63,741 nt of DNA from JARYGU01 sp033795365 (GCA_033795365.1 JARYGU010000026.1:1-63741), one strand, 5' to 3'; counted from the first letter of the stretch, positions 1 through 9,439 are shown. Numbers and translations: made by a program. Notes: generated by a model not told the origin, from the sequence alone.

Positions 1-10
1 CTAACATATA

Positions 11-31
11 GCAAAACCGCTTCTAGCGGTT
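11..31 (-). terminator. Possible intrinsic terminator downstream of the EEP gene
   Basis: Read on the minus strand, a 6-bp stem (AACCGC / GCGGTT, 5-nt loop) is followed by a short T-run. It lies about 80 bases after the stop of the minus-strand gene that ends at 110. The stem is short, so the call is tentative. Confidence 0.4.
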
Positions 32-49
32 CAAGCGCAGCGTTACAAA

Positions 50-68
50 CCTCCACCTCTGGTGGAGG
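50..68. repeat. Perfect 8-bp hairpin
   Basis: CCTCCACC, a 3-nt loop TCT, then GGTGGAGG. There is no T-tract on either side. It may be an mRNA 3'-end structure or a short palindromic repeat; nothing more can be said from this edge of the window. Confidence 0.3.
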
Positions 69-109
69 TCATGACTTGTATGCACGGTGCGCCGTGGGAG
101 CGCCCGCAG

Positions 110-913
110 TCAGCCGACGGTCAAGAGCAGCGGCCGGTGGTCCGAGACTTCCGGCATGGTGACGACCTCGAATGCTGCGACGGGGACATCCGGCGTCACA
201 AGCATGTAGTCGGCGAAACGGCCGGATTTCCGGTAGTGGGAGGTTCGGGTATCGGTGAAGCCGCGCGCCGTGACGAGATCGCCGAGGCCGAGCGCCGCCA
301 GGATCTCGAAGGTCCTGCTGTGCGGCAGCACGTTGAAATCCCCGCAGACGACGAGCGCCTCGCCCGGCCGGCGAAGCCTTTCTATCAGCGCCACGAGTGC
401 GTGCGCCTGCTCCTCGCGGGAATGCGTGTCGCCCTTGCCCTCCAGCGCGCGAAGCCCGTGAAACTGGGCGATGGTGATCGGAAACCCGCGCGCATAGTCG
501 AACAGTCTGATACAGTGCGCGTTTCTCGCGCGGGGATGCGCGCCGAACCCGTCCGGCGAAAAGCCGCCATGCACGAAATCGAGCGCCTGACCGATGACGG
601 GGAAGGTATCGCGCACGAAGGTCGCAAGGCCGAACTCCTGCCAGCAGGGACGGTCGCCGTCGAACAGTTCGCCGCGTGCCGTTGGGCAGAAGAAGGCATC
701 ATGTGCGGGCAGGGCGGCCTTGATCTCCTTATAGAGGTTGGCGCGTTGCTGCAGCACATGGTCGCCGTCCCGGTAGGTCAGCCACTCCGACCGGGCGGCT
801 TGCGCGCGCGGCACCTCCTGCAGGCAATAGACATCCGCATCGGCCACGGCGAGATAGTCCAGCAACGGTGCGTGCAGCATGCCGCCCCAGACGTTCAGCG
901 ACAATATCTTCAT
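110..913 (-). CDS. Endonuclease/exonuclease/phosphatase family protein
   Basis: A 267-residue protein of the EEP (DNase I-like) fold, a metal-dependent phosphodiesterase family that cleaves nucleic acids or phosphoesters. Visible motifs are the N-terminal LSLNVWGG, QEV at about residue 33, the central GDFNVLP and the C-terminal SDHRPLLL, which are the metal- and phosphate-binding signatures in the expected order. I use the ATG at 913 (MKILSLN) because the family motif starts there; the longer reading frame upstream is not conserved-looking. No signal peptide is visible, so it is probably cytoplasmic. The substrate is unknown. The gene lies 63 bp downstream of sthA on the same strand and may be co-transcribed with it. 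Confidence 0.85.
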   Translation of the reverse strand: MKILSLNVWGGMLHAPLLDYLAVADADVYCLQEVPRAQAARSEWLTYRDGDHVLQQRANLYKEIKAALPAHDAFFCPTARGELFDGDRPCWQEFGLATFVRDTFPVIGQALDFVHGGFSPDGFGAHPRARNAHCIRLFDYARGFPITIAQFHGLRALEGKGDTHSREEQAHALVALIERLRRPGEALVVCGDFNVLPHSRTFEILAALGLGDLVTARGFTDTRTSHYRKSGRFADYMLVTPDVPVAAFEVVTMPEVSDHRPLLLTVG

Positions 914-976
914 GGAACGAGGTTCCCTCCGCCGACAATAATCCCGGCAGGCTCTCCGGCGCATTCGAAGGGCGGA

Positions 977-2383
977 TCAGCCCGATTGCGACAGGTCCCC
1001 CATTCGGTTCCAGGCGTCGAGGCCCGCGATCTTGTAGGCCTCGGCAAGGGTGGGATAATTGAACGTGTTCTCGACGAAATACTCGACGGTGCCCTTGAGG
1101 TTCAAAACAGCCTGGCCGATATGCACGAGTTCGGTCGCGCCCTCGCCGACGATATGAACGCCGAGAAGGCGGCGGGTCTTCATCGAGAAGATCAGCTTCA
1201 GCAGGCCGGTATCGAGCCCCATGATATGGCCGCGCGAGGTTTCGCGGAAGCGGGCGAGCCCGCATTCATAGGGTATCCCGCGTTCCTTGACCTCTTCCTC
1301 CGTCAGCCCGCAGGTGGAGATTTCCGGCACGGCATAGATTCCGTAAGGGAAGTATTTCGGCGGCTCCTTCGCGATCGCCCCGACGGCAACGCGGGCGGCG
1401 ATGCGTCCCTGCTCCATCGAGGTCGAGGCGAGGCTCGGAAAGCCGACGACGTCGCCGGCCGCGAAGACGTGCGGGACGGCCGTCTGGAACGTTTCGGGAT
1501 TGACGCTGAGGCGGCCGCGGCTGTCGGCCTCGAGCCCGACGGCGGCAAGGTTGAGCGTGTCGGTCGCGCCGACCCGGCCGGCAGCGTAGAGCACCATGTC
1601 GCAGGTGACGATCCGGCCGTTGTCGAGGGTGATCACACACCGCCCGTCCTCGCGTTTCTCGACCTTTTCGGCCTTCTGGCCGAGAAGAAGCTTCATGCTG
1701 CGGTCGCGCAGCTGGTAGATGAAGTCCTCGACGATCTCCTTGTCGATGAAATCGAGTATGGAAGACTTCGGATCGATGACCGTGACCTGCGTGTCCAGGG
1801 CGCTGAAGATGGTGGCATATTCGATGCCGATGACGCCCGCGCCGATGACTGCCATCGAGCGCGGAAGGTCCTTGATCTCGAGGAGTTCGTCGCTGTCGAG
1901 GATGCTTTTACCATCAAAGGGGATATTCGCCGGTCTGTAGGGCTTCGTGCCGACGGCAAGCAGGATGCTCTTGCCGGTGACATGGACCGACTCGCCGTCT
2001 TCCTTGAGGATCTCCATCGTGTCCGGCGTGGTGAAGCTCGCCTTGCCGCGGATGAGGTTGACGCGATTGCGGGCGAACTGATGTTCCAGAACCTCGACTT
2101 CATGATCGAGGGTGATGAGCAGGCGGCGGCGTAGGTCGTCGGCGCTGATCTCCTGCTTGACCCGATAGGCGCGGCCGTAGAAACCGCGTTCGCGCCAGCC
2201 GGAAAGATTGAGCGCAGTCTCGCGCAGGGTCTTCGACGGGATCGTGCCGGTATGGACCGAGACGCCGCCGACCCGCTTTCCCTGCTCCACGACGAGAACC
2301 TTGCGGCCTAATTTCGCGGCCTGGATGGCAGCCCTGCGTCCGGCGGGGCCGCTGCCTACCACTATCAGATCGTATTCGAGCAT
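977..2383 (-). CDS. sthA: Soluble pyridine nucleotide transhydrogenase
   Basis: A 468-residue cytoplasmic FAD protein of the pyridine nucleotide-disulfide oxidoreductase family, expected to move reducing equivalents between NADPH and NAD+. The N-terminal dinucleotide fold VVGSGPAGRRAA, a second NAD(P) fold around AVIGAGVIGIEYA and the ATG...FAAGDVVGFP FAD segment are present. The redox-active CxxxxC pair of lipoamide dehydrogenases is missing: the site reads GGVSVHTGTIPSKT. That loss is the diagnostic feature of SthA. The length matches the family (about 466). It is oriented with the downstream EEP gene and the upstream phosphatase gene. Confidence 0.92.
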   Translation of the reverse strand: MLEYDLIVVGSGPAGRRAAIQAAKLGRKVLVVEQGKRVGGVSVHTGTIPSKTLRETALNLSGWRERGFYGRAYRVKQEISADDLRRRLLITLDHEVEVLEHQFARNRVNLIRGKASFTTPDTMEILKEDGESVHVTGKSILLAVGTKPYRPANIPFDGKSILDSDELLEIKDLPRSMAVIGAGVIGIEYATIFSALDTQVTVIDPKSSILDFIDKEIVEDFIYQLRDRSMKLLLGQKAEKVEKREDGRCVITLDNGRIVTCDMVLYAAGRVGATDTLNLAAVGLEADSRGRLSVNPETFQTAVPHVFAAGDVVGFPSLASTSMEQGRIAARVAVGAIAKEPPKYFPYGIYAVPEISTCGLTEEEVKERGIPYECGLARFRETSRGHIMGLDTGLLKLIFSMKTRRLLGVHIVGEGATELVHIGQAVLNLKGTVEYFVENTFNYPTLAEAYKIAGLDAWNRMGDLSQSG

Positions 2384-2485
2384 GAGAGATAAATCCCGCG
2401 GTTGCTTTCAGAATCATGTTGCACTGCAGCGCAGTTTGCTCGCGTCACGATTAACAGGTCAACCTGACCGATTTGTTACCGCGCG

Positions 2486-3082
2486 TCACGAGTTGGGAAA
2501 ACCGAGCGCCGGCTCCATCATTTCGAACGTACGATCCATGGCATAGGCGCTGCTGAAGAAGATAGAGAAATGGCCGTAGGTGATGGAGATTTGCTGCTCG
2601 GCGGCCAGTTCGCCGAGCTTCGCGATACCGGCGGCGTAGAATGCGGCCGCGAGCCCGGTCCGGTCGGCGCCGGCCTTGCAGTGGATCAGGATCGGCTTCG
2701 GCGCATCGCGCATGAGGGCGATCAGCCGGGTGGCTTCATCGGCGTTGAGTTCTCTTGCGGCGGACATCGGAAAATCAACGTGATTGATGTCGAGCGCCTT
2801 TGCCGCTGCGACCTCGTCGTCGTACCACGCCTTGCCTCTGGCCGCGCCGCGCAGGTTTATGATGGTCCGTATTCCATAGTCGCGCTTCATCGAGGCGATC
2901 TCGACCGGCGAAGGCTGGGAAGAGCGATAGAGCTCGCCGGCCACCACCTCGTGAAAGTTGCCGGTGAGAAGCAGATGCGCTGCGTGCAATCCGGCGAGGA
3001 TCGCTAGAAGCACAATGCCTCTCCGGATAGGCTTTGTGAATCGCCCACCGCGGAGGGATGCGAAAAAGGAGGTGGTGCTCAT
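2486..3082 (-). CDS. Membrane-anchored tyrosine/dual-specificity phosphatase
   Basis: A 198-residue protein with a basic N-terminus, one hydrophobic segment at about residues 22-40 (VLLAILAGLHAAHLLL) and a phosphatase domain. The P-loop HCKAGADRT at about residue 135 fits the C(X)5R signature, with catalytic Cys and Arg both present. The early motifs LYRSSQPSP and TIINLR are typical of the bacterial DSP-like family. The catalytic domain should face the periplasm if the N-terminus is a signal anchor. The substrate is unknown. The gene follows radC on the same strand after about 20 bp, so it may share its transcript. Confidence 0.85.
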   Translation of the reverse strand: MSTTSFFASLRGGRFTKPIRRGIVLLAILAGLHAAHLLLTGNFHEVVAGELYRSSQPSPVEIASMKRDYGIRTIINLRGAARGKAWYDDEVAAAKALDINHVDFPMSAARELNADEATRLIALMRDAPKPILIHCKAGADRTGLAAAFYAAGIAKLGELAAEQQISITYGHFSIFFSSAYAMDRTFEMMEPALGFPNS

Positions 3083-3104
3083 GTATTTTCCGCTCCAAGT
3101 GGCA

Positions 3105-3962
3105 TCATATCAGCCGCAGCCCCTTGAGGCTGGCATGCCCGTCCTTGCCGATGATGATATGGTCGTGAACCGTGATGCCGAGCGGCCGCGCCGTCTCCAC
3201 GATGGTCTTCGTCATGTCGATATCCGCGCGCGATGGCGTGGGATCGCCGGAGGGATGGTTGTGGACGAGGATGATCGCCGTTGCGGAAAGTTCCAGCGCC
3301 CGCTTGACCACCTCTCTCGGATAGACCGGCGTATGGTCGAAGGTGCCGCGGCCCTGTACCTCGTCGGCGATCAGCGCATTGCGCTTGTCGAGGAAGAGGA
3401 TACGGAATTGCTCGCGCGCCTCGTGGGCCATTGCGGCATGGCAATATTCGATGACGGCCGACCAGGAGGAGAGGACCTGCTTGTTCCTGAGTTCGCTCTT
3501 CAATGTGCGTTGGGCGACGGCGGAGATGAGCTTCAGGTCGAGCGCCACGGCTTCGCCGATCCCCTTGACCTCCTGCAGCAGCGCGGACGGTGCGCCGAAG
3601 ACGCCTGCCAGGGTGCCGAAACGCTCCAGAAGCGCCTTGGCGACGGGCTTGGTATCGCGGCGCGGGATCAGCCGGAAAAGCAGGAGCTCGAGGATTTCAT
3701 AGTCGGCAAGCGCCGTATCCCCGCTTTCGCGGAAGCGGTTGCGCAATCGATCGCGATGGCCGTGATAGTGAGCCGGAGCGTCGTCCCTGTCCTCTATCGC
3801 CGCGGGCTTCGTCATGCCGACGGAGCGGGGCGGTCTTTCGGCAAAATGGCCGCGCTCGTCTTCCGGTCCGAAAAGATCGCTTCCGTTTTCTGCAAATCCA
3901 GTCACATGGGTTTCGCTTTGAGGAGGCGGAAGATCGTCCGGCGGGGAGGGCGGTTTCGTCAT
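3105..3962 (-). CDS. radC: DNA repair protein RadC family (JAB/MPN domain)
   Basis: A 285-residue RadC-type protein. The N-terminal helix-hairpin-helix part includes the segment LLQEVKGIGEAVA, and the C-terminal JAB1/MPN metalloprotease-like domain contains HNHPSGDPTPSRAD, the complete zinc-binding motif. I use the ATG at 3962, 5 bp after the map stop codon. A later ATG (MTKPAAIEDRDD) about 49 residues downstream would remove a proline- and acid-rich extension that is not part of the conserved domain, so the true start is uncertain. The cellular role of RadC proteins is unsettled despite the name. Confidence 0.9.
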   Translation of the reverse strand: MTKPPSPPDDLPPPQSETHVTGFAENGSDLFGPEDERGHFAERPPRSVGMTKPAAIEDRDDAPAHYHGHRDRLRNRFRESGDTALADYEILELLLFRLIPRRDTKPVAKALLERFGTLAGVFGAPSALLQEVKGIGEAVALDLKLISAVAQRTLKSELRNKQVLSSWSAVIEYCHAAMAHEAREQFRILFLDKRNALIADEVQGRGTFDHTPVYPREVVKRALELSATAIILVHNHPSGDPTPSRADIDMTKTIVETARPLGITVHDHIIIGKDGHASLKGLRLI

Positions 3963-3967
3963 CGGCG

Positions 3968-4798
3968 CTAACCCGGCAGGCCGGGCCGGTCGAGGCCGCC
4001 GGGCGAAAGCGTGAAGATTTCGCAGCCCGTCGCGGTAACGCCGACCGTATGCTCGTATTGCGCCGAAAGCGAACGGTCGCGCGTCACCGCGGTCCAGCCG
4101 TCGGAAAGCACCTTCACATGCGGCCGGCCGAGATTGATCATCGGCTCGATGGTGAAGATCATGCCTTCTTTCATTTCCGGCCCTTCGCTCGCGCGGCCAT
4201 AATGCAGGATATTCGGCGCATCGTGGAACAGGCGCCCGACACCGTGGCCGCAGAAATCGCGCACGACCGAGCAGCGTTCCGCTTCGGCATGGGTCTGTAT
4301 GGCCTCTCCGATGGCGCCGGTGCGGGCTCCGGGCCTGACGGCGGCGACCCCGCGCATCAGGCATTCATGCGTCACCTCGAGCAGCCGCTCGGCGGCGCGC
4401 TTGATCTCTCCGACGGGATACATCCGGCTCGAATCCCCATGCCAGCCGTCGAGAATATAGGTGACGTCGATATTGACGACATCGCCTTCTCTCAGCGGCT
4501 TGTCGTTCGGAATGCCATGGCAGACGACGTGATTGATCGATGTGCAGGAAGATTTCGTATAGCCACGATAATTCAGCGTTGCCGGAAGCGCTCCGTGATC
4601 CATTCCAAACTCGAAGATGAAACGATCAAGCGCGTCTGTCGCAACGCCGGGCCTGACCAGCGGAACGAGTTCGTCGAGGCAGCGCGCAGTCAGCTGGCAT
4701 GCCCTGCGCATGCCTTCGAACGCATCCTCGTCGTAAAGCCGGATCACACCCGTATTCTTCAGCGGTGCGGATGCGGCTTCGATATAGGTCACCATCAT
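3968..4798 (-). CDS. map: Methionine aminopeptidase, type I
   Basis: A 276-residue cytoplasmic metalloprotease that removes the initiator methionine from nascent proteins. The metal-ligand pattern of the family is visible: the substrate His in HGALPATLNYRGYTKSSC, Asp in GDVVNIDVT and again in GWHGDSSRMYPVGE, His in CGHGVGRLFH, Glu in FTIEPMINLG and the last Glu in QYEHTVGVT. Two adjacent Met codons (4798 and 4795) are both plausible starts. It sits between sfsA and radC, all on the minus strand. Confidence 0.95.
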   Translation of the reverse strand: MMVTYIEAASAPLKNTGVIRLYDEDAFEGMRRACQLTARCLDELVPLVRPGVATDALDRFIFEFGMDHGALPATLNYRGYTKSSCTSINHVVCHGIPNDKPLREGDVVNIDVTYILDGWHGDSSRMYPVGEIKRAAERLLEVTHECLMRGVAAVRPGARTGAIGEAIQTHAEAERCSVVRDFCGHGVGRLFHDAPNILHYGRASEGPEMKEGMIFTIEPMINLGRPHVKVLSDGWTAVTRDRSLSAQYEHTVGVTATGCEIFTLSPGGLDRPGLPG

Positions 4799-4826
4799 GG
4801 AGCTTTCGTTGGTTTTTTCCAGAATT

Positions 4827-5546
4827 TCATAAAACAGCCATGCCGGGTTCGTCCATGGCGATTAATGCGGATGGACGAATTTCGAGGGGCGAAACGATGC
4901 ATTTGACCGCATAGGCTTCCACGCCACGCCGGATCGCCCGTTCGAACCCGGCGGCATAGACCGGATCGAGATCGCTGCAGATGCGGAAGCGCTCGCAATC
5001 GTCGCGCTGGACGAGGTAGAGCATGATGGCTCTATGGCCGGCTTCCGCCATGTCTCCCAGTTCCTCCAGATGTTTTGCGCCGCGCAGTGTCGCCGTATCG
5101 GGAAACTCCGCCAATCCCTCCTGCCGCCGGAAATGCACGTTCTTGACTTCAACATAGGCGGTTTTGCGGTCGGGGCCGGAAAGAAGAATGTCTATGCGCG
5201 AATTGCGGCCGTATTTCCTCTCGCGCTCCAGAACGGGATAGCCGCCGAGGTCGGCGACGAGGCCTGCCCGGATCGCCTCCTCCGCCAGGCGGTTCGGCAG
5301 GCCGGTATTGATGCCGACGGTCGTGCCGTCCGCCTCGATCAGCTCGAAGCGGTGACGGTATTTGCGCAAGGGGCCGTCATGCTCGGATATCCAGATGCGC
5401 GATCCCGGCGCCGTCAACCCGCGCATCGAACCCGTGTTCGGGCAGGAGCCGGTTATCGCACGGCCGTCATCGAGAACGGCATCGAAGAGAAACCGCTTGT
5501 AGCGCTGGATGAGCGTTGCGGGGATCAGGGGCGGATCGAACAGCAT
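4827..5546 (-). CDS. sfsA: Sugar fermentation stimulation protein homologue
   Basis: A 239-residue protein matching the SfsA family along its length. Recognisable blocks are the N-terminal LIQRYKRFLFDAVL, CPNTGSMRGL, the central INTGLPNRLAEEAI and the nuclease-like core SRIDILLSG...AYVEVKNV, where D, E and K sit as in PD-(D/E)xK folds. SfsA was named as an activator of maltose genes in E. coli; its biochemical role is unresolved. The sfsA-map-radC order suggests one minus-strand unit. Confidence 0.92.
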   Translation of the reverse strand: MLFDPPLIPATLIQRYKRFLFDAVLDDGRAITGSCPNTGSMRGLTAPGSRIWISEHDGPLRKYRHRFELIEADGTTVGINTGLPNRLAEEAIRAGLVADLGGYPVLERERKYGRNSRIDILLSGPDRKTAYVEVKNVHFRRQEGLAEFPDTATLRGAKHLEELGDMAEAGHRAIMLYLVQRDDCERFRICSDLDPVYAAGFERAIRRGVEAYAVKCIVSPLEIRPSALIAMDEPGMAVL

Positions 5547-5622
5547 GCCGCCTCAATCGACCAATCCGGTGGCGAAGGCAAGCGTCCGTGCGCCGCAATT
5601 CGACAGGGGACGCTTGTTCGCG

Positions 5623-7479
5623 TCAGCAGCGAACCCGCACATAGGAACCGGGCGCTTCCTCGATCGAGTTGAGAGGGCCTCCGGTCTTGCGCGCCGGCAC
5701 CTTGCGGTTATCGATCGCTTCGATCCAGGCATGCCAGTGCGGCCACCAGGAGCCCGGCGTTTCCTTTGCCTTTTCGACCCATGTCGCGAATTCCCCTTTG
5801 ACTGGCCCGCCGGTCCAGAACTGGTATTTGTTCTTGTCCGGCGGATTGACGACGCCGGCGATATGGCCGGAGCCGGCCATGACATAGGTCACTTTTCCGC
5901 CGAAGAACCGGCTGCCGACGAAAACGGATTTCGCCGGCGCGATGTGGTCTTCCTTGGTCGCGAGATTGTAGACTGGAATCTTGACGTCCTTCAGCGACAC
6001 CTTCTTTCCCGCCAGCACCATCTCGCCCTTGGTCAGATTGTTGCCGAGATAGCAGTTACGCAGATAAAAAGAGTGGTTGGCGGCCGCCATCCGGGTGGAA
6101 TCCGAATTCCAGTAAAGAAGGTCGAAGGGCATCGGGTCCTGGCCCTTCAGATAGTTGTTGACGAAATAGGGCCAGATCAGTTCGGAGGCGCGCAGCATGT
6201 TGAAGGCGGTCGCCATCTTCGAACCTTCGAGATAGCCGGTCGTTTTCATGCTTCGTTCGATAAGATCGATCTGCTCCTCGTCGGCGAAGACCTTGAGATC
6301 TCCAGCATGGGTGAAGTCGACCTGTGTCGTGAAAAGCGTCACGGAACGGATTCGCCGGTCTTCCTCCTGTGCATGAAGCGCGAGCGTCGCGGCGAGCAGG
6401 GTGCCGCCGACGCAATAGCCGATCGCGTTGACCTCCTCCTCACCGGTCGCCTGACGGATCGTGTCGAGCGCGAAGCCTATCCCTTCGCGGGCATAGGCCT
6501 CCCAGTCCTTTTGCGCATGCCGCTCGTCGGGATTGACCCAGGAGATCACGAAGACCGTGTGCCCTTGGTCGACGGCCCATTTGATGAAGGATTTCTGCGG
6601 ATTGAGGTCCAGAACGTAGAATTTGTTGATCCAGGGCGGGCAGACGAGGAGCGGGCGCTTCAGCACCTCCTCCGTGGTGGCGTCGTATTGGATGATCTGG
6701 CAGAGGTCGTTCTGCGCCAGAACCTTTCCGGGCGTCATGGCCATGTTCTCGCCGATCGCGAACTTGGTCGTGTCCGTCTGGCGCAGCCTCAGTTCGCCCT
6801 TGCCGCTCGCGATATCCTCGGCAAGCATGCGCATGCCCTTGACGAGATTGGCGCCGCTCGTTGCGACGGTCTCCCGGTAGAGCTGCGGATTGGTGGTGAT
6901 GAAATTGGTGGGAGAAACGGCGCTTGCGATTTGCCTGACGTAGAAGGCGGCCTTGTGACGGGTATGCTCGTCGAGCCCTTCGGCTTCCGCCACCAGCTTT
7001 TCCGCCCAGTCCGATGTCAGGAAGTAGGCCTGACGCAGGAAATCGAAGAAGGGGTTTTTCACCCAATCCTCGTCGGTGAAACGCTTGTCGCCGGCATGTT
7101 TGTCTTCGACAGGCCCCACCTCTTCCCCGCTCATCCGCTGCAGCGTGCGCGACCAGATGGAGAAAAAGCTGGAAAGCAGCTGCGTTTGCGCCTCGAACGT
7201 GCGGCGGGGATCGGAAAGCCAATATTCGCAGACCTTTGAGAGCGTCTTGACCATGTCGATGACGGGTTCGGAGATCGTGTCGACCTTCTCCCCGCTTTCG
7301 CGCGGCGCAAGCCAGGCGGAAGCCGCCTTGCCAAGCTGCTCGGCGGTTCTGGCAAGATTGACAGCCAGCGCTTCCGGATCCTTGACGATATAGGGCTCGA
7401 TCACCTTTGCATCGAAAGCGGCGAATCCTTTCGCGCCTCCGGCGGCGTCATGCTCCGTCGTCTTTTCGTCCTGCGCCAC
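5623..7479 (-). CDS. phaC: Class I poly(3-hydroxyalkanoate) synthase
   Basis: A 618-residue enzyme that polymerises (R)-3-hydroxyacyl-CoA into polyhydroxyalkanoate at the granule surface. The N-terminal helical domain is followed by an alpha/beta-hydrolase core. The lipase-like box GYCVGGTL holds the nucleophilic Cys; the Asp of NLATKEDHIAPAKS and the His of GSGHIAGVVNPP complete the triad. The length fits class I enzymes. The start is a GTG at 7479 preceded by GGAGG at 5-nt spacing. No phaE or phaR partner is adjacent; a phasin gene lies far away at 41563. Confidence 0.95.
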   Translation of the reverse strand: MAQDEKTTEHDAAGGAKGFAAFDAKVIEPYIVKDPEALAVNLARTAEQLGKAASAWLAPRESGEKVDTISEPVIDMVKTLSKVCEYWLSDPRRTFEAQTQLLSSFFSIWSRTLQRMSGEEVGPVEDKHAGDKRFTDEDWVKNPFFDFLRQAYFLTSDWAEKLVAEAEGLDEHTRHKAAFYVRQIASAVSPTNFITTNPQLYRETVATSGANLVKGMRMLAEDIASGKGELRLRQTDTTKFAIGENMAMTPGKVLAQNDLCQIIQYDATTEEVLKRPLLVCPPWINKFYVLDLNPQKSFIKWAVDQGHTVFVISWVNPDERHAQKDWEAYAREGIGFALDTIRQATGEEEVNAIGYCVGGTLLAATLALHAQEEDRRIRSVTLFTTQVDFTHAGDLKVFADEEQIDLIERSMKTTGYLEGSKMATAFNMLRASELIWPYFVNNYLKGQDPMPFDLLYWNSDSTRMAAANHSFYLRNCYLGNNLTKGEMVLAGKKVSLKDVKIPVYNLATKEDHIAPAKSVFVGSRFFGGKVTYVMAGSGHIAGVVNPPDKNKYQFWTGGPVKGEFATWVEKAKETPGSWWPHWHAWIEAIDNRKVPARKTGGPLNSIEEAPGSYVRVRC

Positions 7480-7627
7480 CCGTTCCTCCGGATTTTTGTT
7501 GTTAGTTGACGTTTGTACATCCTGACCGAAAAAGATTACAAGAACCAGACATCGTCGCTGCGCCTTCCTGTCCGACCGGACACATGGCGCTGCGGACGTC
7601 GTGTCTCAAGTGGGAGCTTATTATCCG

Positions 7628-7981
7628 ATGGCGTTTGTTATGAGGCGGACCGGGCAGATTGTTTTTGCGGCGGCATTGTCGATCCTGTCCGTCGGGGTTT
7701 CGGGATGCAGCTCCACGACACCGGCGCCGACTGTGGCTGCGGCCGGCGGCGAAGGGCCCGACCGCTCCGGCGTCTACCCCGAGATAACGGGAGCGATGCC
7801 GGCCGCGACGACCCAGATGAGCAACGAGGAGGCTGCCTCGATCGGCAGCCGCCTGCAGGGACTGACGGCGCAACGCAGCTCGGGTGCGATCTCGCAGACG
7901 GAATACCTCAGGCGGCGCAGCGAACTGGAGGCGCTCGCCAGCGGCCACGGAGCCGAAACGCTCAAGGAAATACAGAAATAG
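7628..7981 (+). CDS. Small lipoprotein with SHOCT-like C-terminus
   Basis: A 117-residue predicted lipoprotein. The N-terminus is basic (MAFVMRRTG), followed by a hydrophobic stretch and the lipobox-like VGVSGCSS, so Cys would be lipidated after signal peptidase II cleavage. A Pro/Ala/Gly-rich linker leads to a short helical tail with the SHOCT-like pattern LTAQRSSGAISQTEYLRRRSE. I use the ATG at 7628, because it puts the charged n-region directly before the hydrophobic core. Function is unknown. It is divergent from phaC. Confidence 0.75.
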   Translation: MAFVMRRTGQIVFAAALSILSVGVSGCSSTTPAPTVAAAGGEGPDRSGVYPEITGAMPAATTQMSNEEAASIGSRLQGLTAQRSSGAISQTEYLRRRSELEALASGHGAETLKEIQK

Positions 7982-8157
7982 GACTTGCCTTTCTCGCGGT
8001 TTGGCAGCAAAGCGATGATCGGTCCGAAAGACCGCTTGCGGGGGCGGCGCGCCTTCAATTCGAACGCATTGGCCGCTACCTGGAAGTCGTGATTCGCGCG
8101 GAGACAACGCCGTCCGGCGAGGGCGCCGGATAAGGCTCGCGCAGAGCGAGGTTGAAG

Positions 8158-9375
8158 ATGGAAGAGTTTCACAAAGTCCGGCGCCTGCCGCCCTATGTTT
8201 TCGAACAGGTCAACCGTTTGAAAGCAAGCGCGCGAGCGGGCGGAGCGGACATCATCGACCTCGGCATGGGCAATCCGGATCTGCCGACGCCGAAGGCGAT
8301 CGTCGACAAGCTCTGCGAGGTCGTTCAGGACCCGCGTACCCATCGTTATTCGTCCTCCAAGGGCATTCCCGGCCTTCGCCGCGCCCAGGCCGCCTATTAT
8401 GCCCGCCGCTTCGGCGTGAAGCTCAATCCGGAGACCCAGGTCGTCGCGACGCTGGGCTCCAAGGAAGGTTTCGCCAATATGGCGCAGGCGATCACCGCGC
8501 CGGGCGACGTCATCCTTTGCCCGAACCCGACCTACCCGATCCACGCCTTCGGCTTCCTGATGGCCGGTGGCGTCATCCGCTCCATGTCCGTCGAGCCGGA
8601 CGAAAGCTTTTTTCCACCACTTGAACGCGCGGTCAGGCATTCGATACCGAAGCCGCTGGCGCTGATCCTCAACTATCCGTCCAATCCGACGGCGCATGTG
8701 GCGACGCTGGATTTCTACAAGGACGTAATCGCCTTCGCGAAAAAGCACGACATCATCGTGCTGTCCGATCTCGCCTATTCGGAGATTTATTTCGATGACG
8801 CGCCGCCGCCCTCCGTGCTGGAGGTGCCGGGTGCGATCGACATAACCGTCGAATTCACCTCGATGTCGAAGACCTTTTCAATGCCCGGCTGGCGTATGGG
8901 TTTTGCTGTCGGCAACGAAAGGTTGATCGCGGCTCTGACCCGGGTCAAGTCCTACCTCGATTACGGCGCCTTCACGCCGATCCAGGTGGCTGCGACGCAT
9001 GCGCTGAACGGCGACGGGTCCGACATCGCCGAAGTGCGCAGCATCTACAAGCGTCGCCGCGACGTTATGGTGGAGAGTTTCGGAAAGGCCGGCTTCGAAG
9101 TGCCGCCTCCGGCGGCGACGATGTTTGCCTGGGCAAAGATTCCCGAAAAGTTCCGTCATCTGGGCTCGCTCGAATTCTCCAAGCTCCTTGTCGAAAAGGC
9201 GGACGTCGCGGTGGCGCCCGGCGTCGGCTTCGGCGAGCAGGGAGACGACTATGTGCGCTTGGCCCTCGTCGAGAACGAGCACCGCATCCGCCAGGCCGCC
9301 CGCAGCATCAAGCGTTTCCTGTCGACGGCGGACGACACGATGCACAATGTCATTTCGCTCAACGCTCACCGTTGA
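8158..9375 (+). CDS. PLP-dependent aminotransferase (alanine/aspartate type, class I/II)
   Basis: A 405-residue fold-type I aminotransferase. Recognisable elements are the N-terminal LPPYVF, the substrate-binding DLGMGNPDLPTP, NYPSNPTA, the DLAYSE segment and the PLP lysine in SMSKTFSMPGWRMGF. The N-terminal pattern resembles E. coli AlaC, so pyruvate/alanine or aspartate transamination is likely, but exact specificity cannot be read from sequence. I use the ATG at 8158 rather than a TTG two codons earlier. It is followed after 64 bp by hom, which suggests an amino-acid biosynthesis unit. Confidence 0.88.
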   Translation: MEEFHKVRRLPPYVFEQVNRLKASARAGGADIIDLGMGNPDLPTPKAIVDKLCEVVQDPRTHRYSSSKGIPGLRRAQAAYYARRFGVKLNPETQVVATLGSKEGFANMAQAITAPGDVILCPNPTYPIHAFGFLMAGGVIRSMSVEPDESFFPPLERAVRHSIPKPLALILNYPSNPTAHVATLDFYKDVIAFAKKHDIIVLSDLAYSEIYFDDAPPPSVLEVPGAIDITVEFTSMSKTFSMPGWRMGFAVGNERLIAALTRVKSYLDYGAFTPIQVAATHALNGDGSDIAEVRSIYKRRRDVMVESFGKAGFEVPPPAATMFAWAKIPEKFRHLGSLEFSKLLVEKADVAVAPGVGFGEQGDDYVRLALVENEHRIRQAARSIKRFLSTADDTMHNVISLNAHR

Positions 9376-9385
9376 GTTTCCCTTC

Positions 9386-9406
9386 CCCCGGCGGTTCAAG
9401 CCGGGG
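9386..9406 (+). promoter_or_regulatory. Intercistronic hairpin between aminotransferase gene and hom
   Basis: CCCCGGC, 7-nt loop, GCCGGGG: a perfect 7-bp GC stem located between the aminotransferase stop and the hom start. There is no T-run, so it is more likely an mRNA stability or weak attenuation element than a terminator. Confidence 0.35.
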
Positions 9407-9439
9407 ACCCATGCCTTAGGACAAGTTAGGACATGAACC

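Noticed and set aside
62..2134. A 690-codon plus-strand frame opposite the EEP and sthA genes
   Set aside because: It lies antisense to two well-supported genes. Long antisense frames are common in GC-rich DNA, and its amino-acid content is not protein-like.
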